A stretch of DNA of 56,917 nt, taken from assembly GCA_035542815.1 (NCBI GenBank), contig DATKKS010000005.1:1-56917 (forward strand). Reading direction: 5' to 3'. The notes beneath the pieces were generated by a model that was not told the origin of the DNA, did no database searches, and worked only from the letters and a program-made list of their open reading frames with translations. How positions within the stretch are numbered: the first letter of the stretch is position 1; every line of letters starts with the position of its first letter. The position numbers and the translations under genes were made by a program. This document shows, piece by piece, positions 34,895-42,935 of the stretch. The DNA comes from JACRLI01 sp035542815. GTDB lineage: Bacteria > Eisenbacteria > RBG-16-71-46 > JACRLI01.

Positions 34895-34952
34895 CGGGTG
34901 AGGGGCCAGGGACGGTAAACACGGGGGCGGTTTCCGTTCCTCCCCTCGCCCG
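34895..34952 (+). ncRNA. Putative structured RNA hairpin A (shared ACGGGGGCG loop)
   Basis: CGGGTGAGGGG (34895-34905) pairs with 34942-34952 (one G-U). An internal loop CCAG/T separates it from a second stem, 34910-34920 with 34930-34940 (two single-base bulges), which closes the loop ACGGGGGCG (34921-34929). The region has no gene. Transcription is unproven. Confidence 0.5.
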
Positions 34953-34956
34953 GTTC

Positions 34957-34983
34957 AAAACCACCGCCACGACGGCGGGTTTT
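34957..34983 (+). terminator. Possible intrinsic terminator hairpin between the two shared-loop hairpins
   Basis: CCGCC (34964-34968) pairs with GGCGG (34974-34978) around ACGAC, and AAAAC (34957-34961) pairs with GTTTT (34979-34983) past a 2-nt bulge. The short T-run follows on the plus strand. It could end transcription after the STAS-like gene, or be part of the larger structure. Confidence 0.4.
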
Positions 34984-34986
34984 CTG

Positions 34987-35046
34987 TCGGGCGGGTTAGT
35001 GAGAGTGGTGGACACGGGGGCGGTCGCCACTCTCCTGCCCGCCCGA
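34987..35046 (+). ncRNA. Putative structured RNA hairpin B (shared ACGGGGGCG loop)
   Basis: TCGGGCGGG (34987-34995) pairs perfectly with 35038-35046; TTAGT faces CTG; GAGAGTGG (35001-35008) pairs perfectly with 35027-35034; GAC (35011-35013) pairs with GTC (35023-35025) and closes ACGGGGGCG (35014-35022). The topology and loop match hairpin A, while the stem sequences differ. Confidence 0.5.
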
Positions 35047-35243
35047 ATCATTTCCCCCCGGCGCCCGCCCGGCCCTTGGCAACCTCCAGGAGTTGGTTGG
35101 CCCCCGGGCCCTGTGCTAACCTAGCCGCCGCCGCGGCCTGCCGGGGGCTCCGCTGCCGACGCCCCGCCCGCCCCCCCAGGGGCTGCTGCGCTGCCCGACC
35201 GACCGGCCAGCAGGTGACGGACTGCCTGAAAAGGAGCCCCTGC

Positions 35244-36326
35244 ATGCAGAGCCAGCCTCTCGAACACAGGATCTGGATCCACGCGCCCATCGCCGACGTG
35301 TGGCGGGCCTGGACCGACTCCGAGAGCATCACCCAGTGGTTCGCGCAACCGGTGCGCGTGGAGCCCTGGGAGGGCGGCGCCTTCGAGCTGTCCTTCGAGC
35401 CGGGCGCGCCCGACCGCCACAGCACGCGCGGCTGCAAGCTGCTGGAGGTCACGCCCTACGAGCGGCTGGTGTTCGAGTGGAAGGGCCCCGACGACTTCGC
35501 CAGCTTCATGAACCAGCCCGACCCACGGACCCAGGTCACGGTGATCTTCGAGCCCGATGCCGAGGGCACCAGCGTGCACCTGGTGCACTCCGGCTGGGGC
35601 GACGGCGACGACTGGGAGCAGGCCCGCTCGTGGCACGACATCGCCTGGTCCGACGTGCTCGAGGCGCTCAAGCGCACGCTGGAGCAGCAGACCGAGGCGC
35701 ACGAGGCGCTGGAGGCGGCCGCCGAGGGCGAGTTGGAGGAAGGCGTGGACCTGGAGCTGGACCTCGGCTTCGACGACATGCGCCTGCCGCCGCCGCCGCG
35801 CGCCGAGTCGCGCCCGGCGCGGCGCGACGCCCGGCCGGCCAGGCCCGCTGCGGCCCCGGGGATGGCGCCGGGCGCCGGGCCGCCCGCCCCGCCGCCCGCG
35901 CGGGGCGCCGCCGAGCGCCCGGCGGCCAGGGAGGAGGCGGCGCCCCCCAAGACCGCACCAGGGAAGCCGGCCGCGGCCAAGGGCGCGAAGCCGGCCGCGA
36001 AGCAGGCGGCCGGGAAGAAGGCCGCGAAGAAGGTCGCGAAGAAAAAGGTCGCGGCGAAGAAGGCTGCGCGGAAGAAGGCTGCGAAGAAGGCGCCGCCGAA
36101 GAGGCCTGCGAAGAAGAAGCCCGCCCGCCGGAAGCCGGCCGCCAAGAAGGCGGCCCACAAGCCCTCCCCGAAGCGGGCCGCCAGGAAAAAGCCCGCCCGC
36201 CGGAAGCCGGTCGCCAAGCGGAGCGCCGCGCGCAAGGGGGCCCGGAAGCGGCCCGCGACGAAGCGGCCCGCGGCAAGGCCGCGGAGCGCCCCGCGGAGGC
36301 CGGCGCGCAAGGCCCGGCGCCGCTAG
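35244..36326 (+). CDS. SRPBCC (AHSA1-like) domain fused to a lysine/alanine-rich histone-H1-like tail
   Basis: This 360-residue protein starts at ATG 35244 behind AAAAGGAG. Residues 1-145 form an AHSA1-type START-like domain: HAPIADVWRAWTDSESITQWF, then EVTPYERLVFEW and WGDGDDWEQARSWHDIAWSDVLEALK. An acidic/proline linker (~155-235) leads to ~120 residues of KKAAKK / RKPAAKK / KKPARRKP blocks, like the tails of bacterial histone-H1 homologues, which bind DNA without sequence preference. A 24-codon (72-bp) DNA duplication lies in the tail (AAGCCCGCCCGCC at 36117 and again at 36189). The fusion suggests ligand- or client-dependent DNA binding; that is inference. Confidence 0.85.
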   Translation: MQSQPLEHRIWIHAPIADVWRAWTDSESITQWFAQPVRVEPWEGGAFELSFEPGAPDRHSTRGCKLLEVTPYERLVFEWKGPDDFASFMNQPDPRTQVTVIFEPDAEGTSVHLVHSGWGDGDDWEQARSWHDIAWSDVLEALKRTLEQQTEAHEALEAAAEGELEEGVDLELDLGFDDMRLPPPPRAESRPARRDARPARPAAAPGMAPGAGPPAPPPARGAAERPAAREEAAPPKTAPGKPAAAKGAKPAAKQAAGKKAAKKVAKKKVAAKKAARKKAAKKAPPKRPAKKKPARRKPAAKKAAHKPSPKRAARKKPARRKPVAKRSAARKGARKRPATKRPAARPRSAPRRPARKARRR

Positions 36327-36353
36327 CCGGCCGGGGCCGGCCGGCGGCCACCT

Positions 36354-38903
36354 CTAGGACACGGCCAGCACCATCGCGGTGAGGTCGTCGCTGGGGCCGC
36401 GCTCGCCCTCGAAGGCGCGCACCTCGGCCACCAGCTGGGACAGCAAGTCGGCGGCCGCGAGGCCCTGGGCGCGCCGCAGCAGCGCCTCCACCCGCTCGTC
36501 CCCGAACAGCTCCTCGCCCTCCCCCTGGGCCTCGTTCACGCCGTCCGTGTACAGGGCCAGGAGGTCTCCGGAAGCCAGCACGGTGGTGCCCACCTCGTAG
36601 CTCGCCCGCGCGTCCACGCCCAGGACGAACCCACCCATCTCCAGCCGCTCCATGACCCCGCTCCGCCGCAGCAGCATCGGCGCCGGGTGGCCGGCGTTCA
36701 CGTACTCCAGCCGCAGCGTGGCCGGATCCAGCACCCCCAGGAACAGGGTCACGAACTTGCCGGACTCGATGCTCCGCTCCAGCAGCCGGTTCACCCCGGC
36801 CACGATCTCGGCCGGGGCGGGGTTGGCCGCGGCGCCCGCCTGCAGCGCCGCCTTCACGTTGCTCATGAGCAGCGCCGCGCCCACGCCCTTGCCGGAGACG
36901 TCCGCCACGCAGAAGCCGATGCGCCCGCCGACCACCGGCACGAAGTCGTAGTAGTCCCCGCCCACCTGCAGGCTCATGGCGTTGGTGGCGGCCACGTCCA
37001 GGCGCGGCACCACCGGCGGCGCGGACGGCAGCAGGCGCACCTGGATGCGCCGGGCCAGCTCCAGCTCGTGCCGCAGGTGCTCCCGCTCCAGCACCGCGCG
37101 CTGGCCCACCTCCAGCCCCGCGGCCATCAGGTTGAAGGACTCCGCCAGCTCGCCCAGCTCGTCCTCCGAGGGCACCGCCACGCGGGCGCTGAAGTCGCCG
37201 TCGCGCACCCGCGCGGTCGCCGCGCGCAGGTTGGCCACGCCGCGGGTGATGAAGCTGGCCACCCGGGACCCGTACAGCACCGAGACCAGCGCCACCACCA
37301 GGAACAGCCCCCCGATCACCGCCAGCAGGATGACCATCCAGGTGGACATGCCGCGGCTCGCCGCGCTGCGCAGCCCCAGCGTTTCCCACAGGTTCACCCG
37401 GGCCAGCAGCAGCGCCGCCCCGGCCTTCCAGCGCGTGCCGGCCCAGTTGGCGCAGTCGTAGCTGGAGCCGGTGCTGGGCATGTTGGGCACCCGGTTGCTC
37501 GAGCGCGCAGCGGCGTACACGCCGCTGCCCACGCTCACGATCCCCAGCCGGCGGACCAGCGAGTCCTCCCGCGCTCGGGTGACCGACTCCGGGACGGCGG
37601 GCCGGCCGGAGAACGCTTTCTGCAGCGCCGCCGCCTCCAGGGAGTCGGCCTCCCGCTGCTCCGACAGCTGGCCCACCCCCAGCCGGGTGCCGCGCTGGGA
37701 GATGCTGATCTCGGTCCTGGAGGCGGTCATCTCGGGCGCGCCGTAGAGCAGCACGTCGCAGCGCATCTGGCGGCCGAAGGCGGCGATCCGGGCCGAGTCC
37801 ACCGGCTCGAAGGTCATCACCGCCAGGGTGTCGCCGCGGCGCGGCCACAGCGCGCTCTCCACCCAGTAGAAGCTGCCCGCGCGCAGCGCCAGGCCCCGCA
37901 CCACGGTCCCGCTGTCGGTCACCGGCGCCGCCGCCGGCAGGAACAGCCGCTCCGGCCCGCCCACCGTGGCCACCACCCGCCAGCCCCCGGGCTCGCGCCC
38001 CAGCACCGCCGCGGCCAGGCCCATCTCCTGGAGGAATGCCCCGTGGCCGCGCAGCCGGTCGGCCAGGTCGGCGGCCGACGCCGGCCCCGGGCCGCGCTCC
38101 AGCCCGGCCACCCAGGGACGGCCCCGCGAGTGGCCGCTCAGCTCCTGGGCCAGCGAGGTGACCCGGAACTCCCCGGCGCGCATCCACGCGGCCACCGCCA
38201 CGAAGCACACCGCCAGCACCGCCGGCACCAGGGCGAAGATCCCGTACGCCACCACCAGCTTGGAGCGGATGGACACGCCCCGGATCCAGCGCCGCACCAG
38301 CTCGGCCACCGCCCGCAGCGCCGCCAGGAGCAGCCACGCCTGCAGGAGTCCGTAGAGGGCCCGGTCCACGTAGCCCGCCGGACCCGCCGGGCGCGGGGCC
38401 GGCGGCTCGCCCGCCGTCTGCCCGCTCACCCCGGTGCGCAGCTCGGCCAGGCTCACCGTCCGGGTCTCCGCGCCGGACTCGGTGGCCCGGTAGGCCAGGG
38501 ACGGCAGCACCAGCGCCGCGAGGGTGGTGAGCAGGAGCAGCGCCAGCAGCACCGAGCGCTGATCGCGCAGCCACGGGGTCAGCCCCTTGCGCGCCGTGAG
38601 GCCGAACAGGACCCCGACCCACAGCGCCATGGTGGGCCCGACGGCGCCGGCCAGCGCGGTGAGCCCGATCCAGAACGCGCGGTAGCCGCCGCGGAACCTC
38701 CCGGCCGGCCGCTTGCGCGCCCGGATCAGTTGCCACACGGCGGCCGCCGCGAGCACCAGGCGCAGCCAGTGCAGCCACGGCAGGTGCCGGATGAGCAGCG
38801 CCAGCACCACGGTGGCGGCCGACAGCAGCAACACCGGTCCCAGCGGCAGCGGGCGGCTGGCGGCCGGGACGGCGGGCGAGGTCAGTTCACGGCGCTTGGG
38901 CAT
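36354..38903 (-). CDS. Membrane-bound SpoIIE-type PP2C serine phosphatase with HAMP domain
   Basis: This 849-residue protein has several N-terminal membrane helices (~20-60, 80-110, 120-140 and 190-205), a further TM near 225-250, a periplasmic sensor region, a TM helix at ~535-560 and a HAMP linker (LRAATARVRDGDFSARV). The C-terminal PP2C/SpoIIE domain carries the metal aspartates GGDYYDF, VADVSGKG and PSDDLTAMVLA. Such enzymes dephosphorylate anti-anti-sigma (STAS) proteins. The STAS-like protein 1.6 kb away lacks the target serine, so the partner is probably elsewhere. The start is ATG 38903. A TACAAT box is read upstream on the minus strand near 38957. Confidence 0.92.
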   Translation of the reverse strand: MPKRRELTSPAVPAASRPLPLGPVLLLSAATVVLALLIRHLPWLHWLRLVLAAAAVWQLIRARKRPAGRFRGGYRAFWIGLTALAGAVGPTMALWVGVLFGLTARKGLTPWLRDQRSVLLALLLLTTLAALVLPSLAYRATESGAETRTVSLAELRTGVSGQTAGEPPAPRPAGPAGYVDRALYGLLQAWLLLAALRAVAELVRRWIRGVSIRSKLVVAYGIFALVPAVLAVCFVAVAAWMRAGEFRVTSLAQELSGHSRGRPWVAGLERGPGPASAADLADRLRGHGAFLQEMGLAAAVLGREPGGWRVVATVGGPERLFLPAAAPVTDSGTVVRGLALRAGSFYWVESALWPRRGDTLAVMTFEPVDSARIAAFGRQMRCDVLLYGAPEMTASRTEISISQRGTRLGVGQLSEQREADSLEAAALQKAFSGRPAVPESVTRAREDSLVRRLGIVSVGSGVYAAARSSNRVPNMPSTGSSYDCANWAGTRWKAGAALLLARVNLWETLGLRSAASRGMSTWMVILLAVIGGLFLVVALVSVLYGSRVASFITRGVANLRAATARVRDGDFSARVAVPSEDELGELAESFNLMAAGLEVGQRAVLEREHLRHELELARRIQVRLLPSAPPVVPRLDVAATNAMSLQVGGDYYDFVPVVGGRIGFCVADVSGKGVGAALLMSNVKAALQAGAAANPAPAEIVAGVNRLLERSIESGKFVTLFLGVLDPATLRLEYVNAGHPAPMLLRRSGVMERLEMGGFVLGVDARASYEVGTTVLASGDLLALYTDGVNEAQGEGEELFGDERVEALLRRAQGLAAADLLSQLVAEVRAFEGERGPSDDLTAMVLAVS

Positions 38904-39012
38904 GGAGGATCTCACGTGCCTGGGAAGAGCGGCCCGCCGGCTGCGGGCCCGGCCTGGCATTGTAGGCGCATCGGCCGCCGGGGTGTAGGGGGCCGCACCA
39001 ACCCGGCTCGCC

Positions 39013-39041
39013 TTGACGCCCCCGGAGGCCGGGCCTACCTT
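39013..39041 (+). promoter_or_regulatory. Candidate sigma-70 promoter for the 39093 gene pair
   Basis: TTGACG (39013-39018), 17 nt, TACCTT (39036-39041), about 50 nt before the GTG at 39093. It is the best -35/-10 pair in this divergent intergenic region. Confidence 0.4.
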
Positions 39042-39092
39042 GAACCCATCCATGCCACACTCGACTGGCAGTGTTCCGCCGGGAGCCGCGCA

Positions 39093-40184
39093 GTGAAGGC
39101 TCGCGCCCACGCGCGCCTGCGGCGCGCCGGCCTGGGCCTCGCGGCGTGCGTCGCGGCGCTGGCCGGCGCGGGGCCGCCGGCGGCCCGGGGCGGACCGGCC
39201 GCGCGCGGGCTCTGGATCGCGGCGGCCGCCGCCGACACCCTGGGCGTCCCGGTCCGGCCGTACCAGCCGCGGGTGATCTTGAGCCCGCGCGAGCGGCTGT
39301 TCCGCGCGCCGAACGACTCCTCCGGGGGCGCGGCGGACTCCGCGCTCATGATCGGCGAGGCGCCGGACAGCTTGCACCAGGGAGCCAGAAGCGCGGGCCG
39401 CCGCGGCCCGGCGGGCGGCACCGGCGCGGCCGCGCGGGCCCCGGCCTGGGCGCGGGACTTCCAGGGGCGGACCACCAGCCTGCACCTGCGCTTCACCCTG
39501 AGCAGCGGCGCGGACGTCCGGGTGTCGGCCACGGTGCCCCAGCCGGGGCGGCCGCCGGCGCTGCAGTCGCTTCCGCCGTTCCTCGGCCCGGTGGATGCCG
39601 TGGCCCCCGACACGGCGTGGTCGGGGCACGACCTCAACGCCGACGGCGAGCCCGACGCGGTGATCCGGCACGCCGTCCGCGAGCGCCCGCTCACCGGCCA
39701 GTGGATCGACGTGGCGGGCGTCTCGGGCGGGCGCCTGCGGCTGCTGCTCACGCGCACCCCGGAGCGCGTGCCCAAGAGCGTGGTGGCGCTGCGGGGCGCG
39801 CCGCAGCCGCTGATCCTGGCGGTGGAGCCGCACCTCGAGGGCTGGCCCGCGGAGCGCACCGACCCGCCCGGGCGCAGCGTGCTGCTGGCGCTGCGCGACA
39901 CGCTGGTGGCGGACGTGAGCCGCGCGCACCCCGAGTGGTTCGCGCCGCAGGTCCAGGCGGCCGAGCTGCAGCTCGCGGAACTGGAGGGCCGCGGCGACCA
40001 CGGGGGGGACTGGGCCGACGCGTTGCTGCAGCGCACCTGGGGGTTGCTGGCGCTGGGCCGGCGCGACGAGGCCCGGGTGCTGTTCGAGGGCCGGCTGGCC
40101 CGCACCCGCGACCTGCCCGAGGCGCTGCGCGCCTACCTGGAGCAGCTCCGGCCGGGACTGGAGGCCGAGTGGAAGGAACATTGA
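39093..40184 (+). CDS. Secreted protein of unknown function with a Dx[DN]xDG-type motif
   Basis: This 363-residue exported protein starts at GTG 39093 behind GGGAG. Its N-terminal signal region is hydrophobic and ends near AARGG. A LHLRFTLSSGADVRVSATVPQ strand pair is followed by WSGHDLNADGEPDAVIR, an FG-GAP/VCBS-like calcium-type loop. The last ~100 residues are helical (AELQLAELEGRGDHGG...RDEARVLFEGRLARTRDLPEALRAYLEQL), resembling a short TPR-like stretch. The downstream lipoprotein has the same DLNxDGxxEAV motif and a similar helical end, so they are paralogues or partners. Function is unknown. Confidence 0.7.
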   Translation: MKARAHARLRRAGLGLAACVAALAGAGPPAARGGPAARGLWIAAAAADTLGVPVRPYQPRVILSPRERLFRAPNDSSGGAADSALMIGEAPDSLHQGARSAGRRGPAGGTGAAARAPAWARDFQGRTTSLHLRFTLSSGADVRVSATVPQPGRPPALQSLPPFLGPVDAVAPDTAWSGHDLNADGEPDAVIRHAVRERPLTGQWIDVAGVSGGRLRLLLTRTPERVPKSVVALRGAPQPLILAVEPHLEGWPAERTDPPGRSVLLALRDTLVADVSRAHPEWFAPQVQAAELQLAELEGRGDHGGDWADALLQRTWGLLALGRRDEARVLFEGRLARTRDLPEALRAYLEQLRPGLEAEWKEH

Positions 40185-41098
40185 GACACCGCGAAGGCAC
40201 ACCCGCGCCGCGCCGCGGCCGCGCCGCTCACCCAGGCCGGCTCCTGCCGGTGCTCCTGCTGCTCGTGCCGCTCCTGCCGGCCTGCGGCCGCCGGCCCGCG
40301 CCGGCCGAGCGGCCGGCCCCGGCGGCGGAGGTGGCCGCGGCCGCGCCCAAGCGGGTGCATCTCTTCCCGGCGGGCGCCGAGACCTTGCGCGTGGAGATCC
40401 ACTACGTGACCGGCGCCAGCTCGCCCCGCGTGGCCAACGGGGTCACGGTGTCCCTGGGGAGCGCCCGGCCGCTCACGCTGCAGAGCGACCTGGACAGCCA
40501 GGAGGAGTGGACCTGCGTGGATTCGCTCTCCGGGCGCGACCTCAACGGCGACGGCAACATCGAGGCGGTGCTGGCGCGGAGCAACGGCGGCAGCTGCGGC
40601 GGCTGCCGCAGCCTCATCCTGGTCTCCGCCGGGGCCGGGGAGCCGCGGGTGATCTCGCCCGATCCGCAGGACGACCGGGTGCCGCGCGAGGTGGCCGACC
40701 TGCGCCACGACGGCCGCTACCAGCTGCTGGTGCTGGACACCTCGTGGGAGGAGGCGCACGGGCTGTCGGAGGCCGACTCGCCCTGGCCGCTGCGGGTGTG
40801 GGCCTGGAACGGCCGCGCCTACGTGGATTCCACGGGCGCCTTCCCGCGGTTCGTGGTCGCCCGGATGCGTCTGGCGCTGGCCGAGGCGTGCGCGCTGGAG
40901 GGCTCCAGCGCCGAGACCCGCTGGCTGGGCCGCCTGGCCGAGTACGTGCTCTACGCGGACATGCTGGGGCGCGGCCGCGCCGCGCTCGACACGCTGCGAG
41001 CGCACGTGGCGGCCAACCCGCCCACGGAGCCGGAGGTCCGGGCCACCGCCTCGGAAGTGGAAGTGGCGCTGCTCCACCGGGTCGCCCGGCGGACCTAG
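40181..41098 (+). CDS. Lipoprotein of unknown function, partner of the upstream secreted protein
   Basis: This 305-residue protein is best started at TTG 40181, which overlaps the upstream stop by 4 nt and has GGAAGG just before it. A basic signal peptide ends in lipobox LPAC. The mature part contains SGRDLNGDGNIEAVL (same calcium-type loop as the upstream protein), a GSCGGCRS cysteine pair, and a helical C-terminus (RGRAALDTLRAHVAANPPTEPEVRATASEVEVALLHRVA). Its TAG stop overlaps the TAG of the convergent hemC-like gene within CTAG. Function is unknown. Confidence 0.75.
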   Translation: MRHREGTPAPRRGRAAHPGRLLPVLLLLVPLLPACGRRPAPAERPAPAAEVAAAAPKRVHLFPAGAETLRVEIHYVTGASSPRVANGVTVSLGSARPLTLQSDLDSQEEWTCVDSLSGRDLNGDGNIEAVLARSNGGSCGGCRSLILVSAGAGEPRVISPDPQDDRVPREVADLRHDGRYQLLVLDTSWEEAHGLSEADSPWPLRVWAWNGRAYVDSTGAFPRFVVARMRLALAEACALEGSSAETRWLGRLAEYVLYADMLGRGRAALDTLRAHVAANPPTEPEVRATASEVEVALLHRVARRT

Positions 41099-41976
41099 GG
41101 GCCGGGTCGCGCCCGCAACAGCCGCTCCGCCAGCGCCTCGCCCAGCCCCTCCAGCGCCTGCACCGGCCGTGCCTCGCTCCCCTCCACCATCTGTCCGCCC
41201 ACCTCCAGCCGCCCCCGCAGGTGCACCTCCATCTCCCGCACCACCGCGTGCGCGGCGGCCGCCCCCGAGCCCGCCGCCAGCGCCGCGTGCTCGAACTCCC
41301 GCTCGGCGGTCACGCACCAGCGGCTGGGCAGGTGGTCGAGGCCGTTGAGGAGCAGCCCGAGGTCGCGCTCCCCGGCGTGGATCTCCACCGCGGCGGCCGC
41401 CTGTCCCGCAGCCGGCAGCGCCCGGTCCAGCCTCAGGATCTCGCCCACCCGGGCGCGCAGCCCCATGCGGCGCATCGGTGCGTAGGCCACGATCACGCCG
41501 TCCAGCTCGCCGCGCTCGACCCGCTCCAGGCGCTCCATCAACGGGCCGGCCAGGTGGACCGGGGTCACGTCCGGGCGGCAGGCGGCCAGGCTCCACGCGC
41601 GCACCGGGCTGTCCACGGCGACGCGCGCGCCCGCGGGCAGCTCGCGGAACTCCAGCCCGCCGCGCGACACCAGGCACTCGCGGGGATCCTCCCGCAGCGG
41701 CACCGCCGCCAGGCGCACCCCGGGCGGCGCGTCCCAGGGCAGGTCGCGCGCCGCGTGGATCAGCACCTCCACCTCGCCGCGCAGGAGCGCCGCGCGCATC
41801 TCCGCGGTGGGGCCCGGGTCGTGCTCGGCAAGCCGCTGGAAGGACTCGTCGGGGTTGGCGGGCAGGTCCACGAGCTGCAGCTCCAGCTCGGGGTCCAGCC
41901 CGCGGATCTGCGCCGCCAGGAGCCGGCCCCGCTCCCGCGCCGCGGGGCGCGGCCGGGTGGCGAGGCGGAGGATCAT
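41095..41976 (-). CDS. Porphobilinogen deaminase (HemC) homologue lacking the cofactor cysteine
   Basis: This 293-residue protein aligns along the whole HemC fold (LATR opening, REDPRECLVS, ERGELDGVIVAYAPMRRMGL, LPAAGQAAAAVEIHAGERD, VTAEREF) but has lost key residues. The dipyrromethane-binding Cys is Ser237 in LAAGSGAA (normally GGC). The KD pair is RD (Asp78 kept). GTSSLRR is VDSPVRAWS, and LRGNVxTRL is LAGPLMERL. A normal deaminase mechanism is unlikely. It lies 55 nt downstream of a siroheme-synthase-like gene on the same strand, so a tetrapyrrole-linked but non-canonical role is inferred. No hemA or hemD is near. Confidence 0.8.
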   Translation of the reverse strand: MILRLATRPRPAARERGRLLAAQIRGLDPELELQLVDLPANPDESFQRLAEHDPGPTAEMRAALLRGEVEVLIHAARDLPWDAPPGVRLAAVPLREDPRECLVSRGGLEFRELPAGARVAVDSPVRAWSLAACRPDVTPVHLAGPLMERLERVERGELDGVIVAYAPMRRMGLRARVGEILRLDRALPAAGQAAAAVEIHAGERDLGLLLNGLDHLPSRWCVTAEREFEHAALAAGSGAAAAHAVVREMEVHLRGRLEVGGQMVEGSEARPVQALEGLGEALAERLLRARPGP

Positions 41977-42031
41977 CGGTGGCCGTCGCGGCGCGCGGCG
42001 ATGCGCCCGGCGCCCCCATCTCCGCCGCCCT

Positions 42032-42694
42032 TCACCGCGGCAGCGCCCACGCCGCCTCGCACTGCGCCCGCAGCTCCTCGAACCGCTGGCGCGCCTGGGT
42101 GTGGTGCCCCTCGCGCAGCAGCTGCGGCACCTCCGACTTCATCACCACCTCCGCCAGCTCCCGCCCGAAGTCCTCGCTCGGGATGCGCAGCTCCACCTCG
42201 CTCCGGCGCTCCGCCAGCCACTCCCCCAGCACCCCGAACTCGATCCCGATCGCGTTGGCCACCGCCTGCAGCAGCGCGCTGCGGAAGGCCGGCGCCGCCG
42301 GCTCCGCGTACACCGCCACCTGCACCGGGCCGCGCTCGAACACCTGGGGCAGGCGCACGCACGAATCCAGCGGCTCGTCGCCCCGGTGCACCCACACCCC
42401 CGCGGCGCGCGCGTCCTCGCACGCCCGGTGCTGCAGCGCCGGGTCGGGGTCGGCCGCCAGCACCAGCGCGGCCTCGTCGAAGTCCTCCGTGCGGTACTCG
42501 CGGGCCACCCACCGCAGCCGGGCCTCCTCGCCGTACCGGCGCAGCCTGGCCGTGGCCTGCGGCGCCACCACCGTGATCCGCGCGCCGGCCCGGAGCAGCG
42601 CCTCCACCCGCTCCTCGGCCTCCGCCCCGCCGCCGACCACCACCACGCGGGCGCCCAGCAGATCCAGGAACACCGGAAAGTAGATCGAGTCCAT
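42032..42694 (-). CDS. Precorrin-2 dehydrogenase / siroheme synthase N-domain-like protein
   Basis: This 220-residue protein has the NAD-binding Rossmann start YFPVFLDLLGARVVVVGGGAEAEERVEALLRAGARITVVAP of the CysG/Met8p family, which oxidises precorrin-2 to sirohydrochlorin and may insert iron. LVLAADPDPALQHRA replaces the more usual ATDDxxLN, and the catalytic-Asp region reads HRGDEPLDSC with Asp kept. The dimerisation/helical domain follows (APAFRSALLQAVANAIG). It heads a minus-strand pair with the HemC-like gene. Siroheme or heme d1 type cofactors are candidate products; both proteins look divergent. Confidence 0.82.
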   Translation of the reverse strand: MDSIYFPVFLDLLGARVVVVGGGAEAEERVEALLRAGARITVVAPQATARLRRYGEEARLRWVAREYRTEDFDEAALVLAADPDPALQHRACEDARAAGVWVHRGDEPLDSCVRLPQVFERGPVQVAVYAEPAAPAFRSALLQAVANAIGIEFGVLGEWLAERRSEVELRIPSEDFGRELAEVVMKSEVPQLLREGHHTQARQRFEELRAQCEAAWALPR

Positions 42695-42935
42695 GGGCCG
42701 TCAGGTCTCCTTTGAAGGCGGATTCTGGCAGGCGCGGGGCAAGGAGCGCAAGGAGCAGGCTGGTTGCATGCACGTGACGATGCTACTATGCTGACGGTAG
42801 CGCCTCCGATCCAAGCTCAGAGGTTTGTCAGTGCCTCCAGCAGGCTTGATCGCTCCCGGAGTCCCGAAGCCCGACCGCTGTGGGGACTCGACACTCCTCC
42901 CTCGCAGTCCCTGCCAGGCCATGCGGAGGTCCGCC

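Larger units (their letters stand above)
34767..35243. other. 477-bp non-coding region rich in nested inverted repeats
   Basis: No open frame here resembles a gene. The first 280 bp hold the long inverted repeat, two shared-loop hairpins and a terminator-like hairpin. The rest is G+C-rich, with a TTGGTT-N18-TAACCT promoter-like pair (35093-35122) that could drive the SRPBCC gene starting at 35244. Confidence 0.6.

Noticed and set aside
34952..34962. tRNA T-arm-like GGTTCAAAACC
   Set aside because: The required 5-bp stem does not form and no cloverleaf or anticodon arm is present.
36687..39092. Plus-strand frame running into the 39093 gene
   Set aside because: It is antisense to the SpoIIE phosphatase; the real start at GTG 39093 has a ribosome-binding site.
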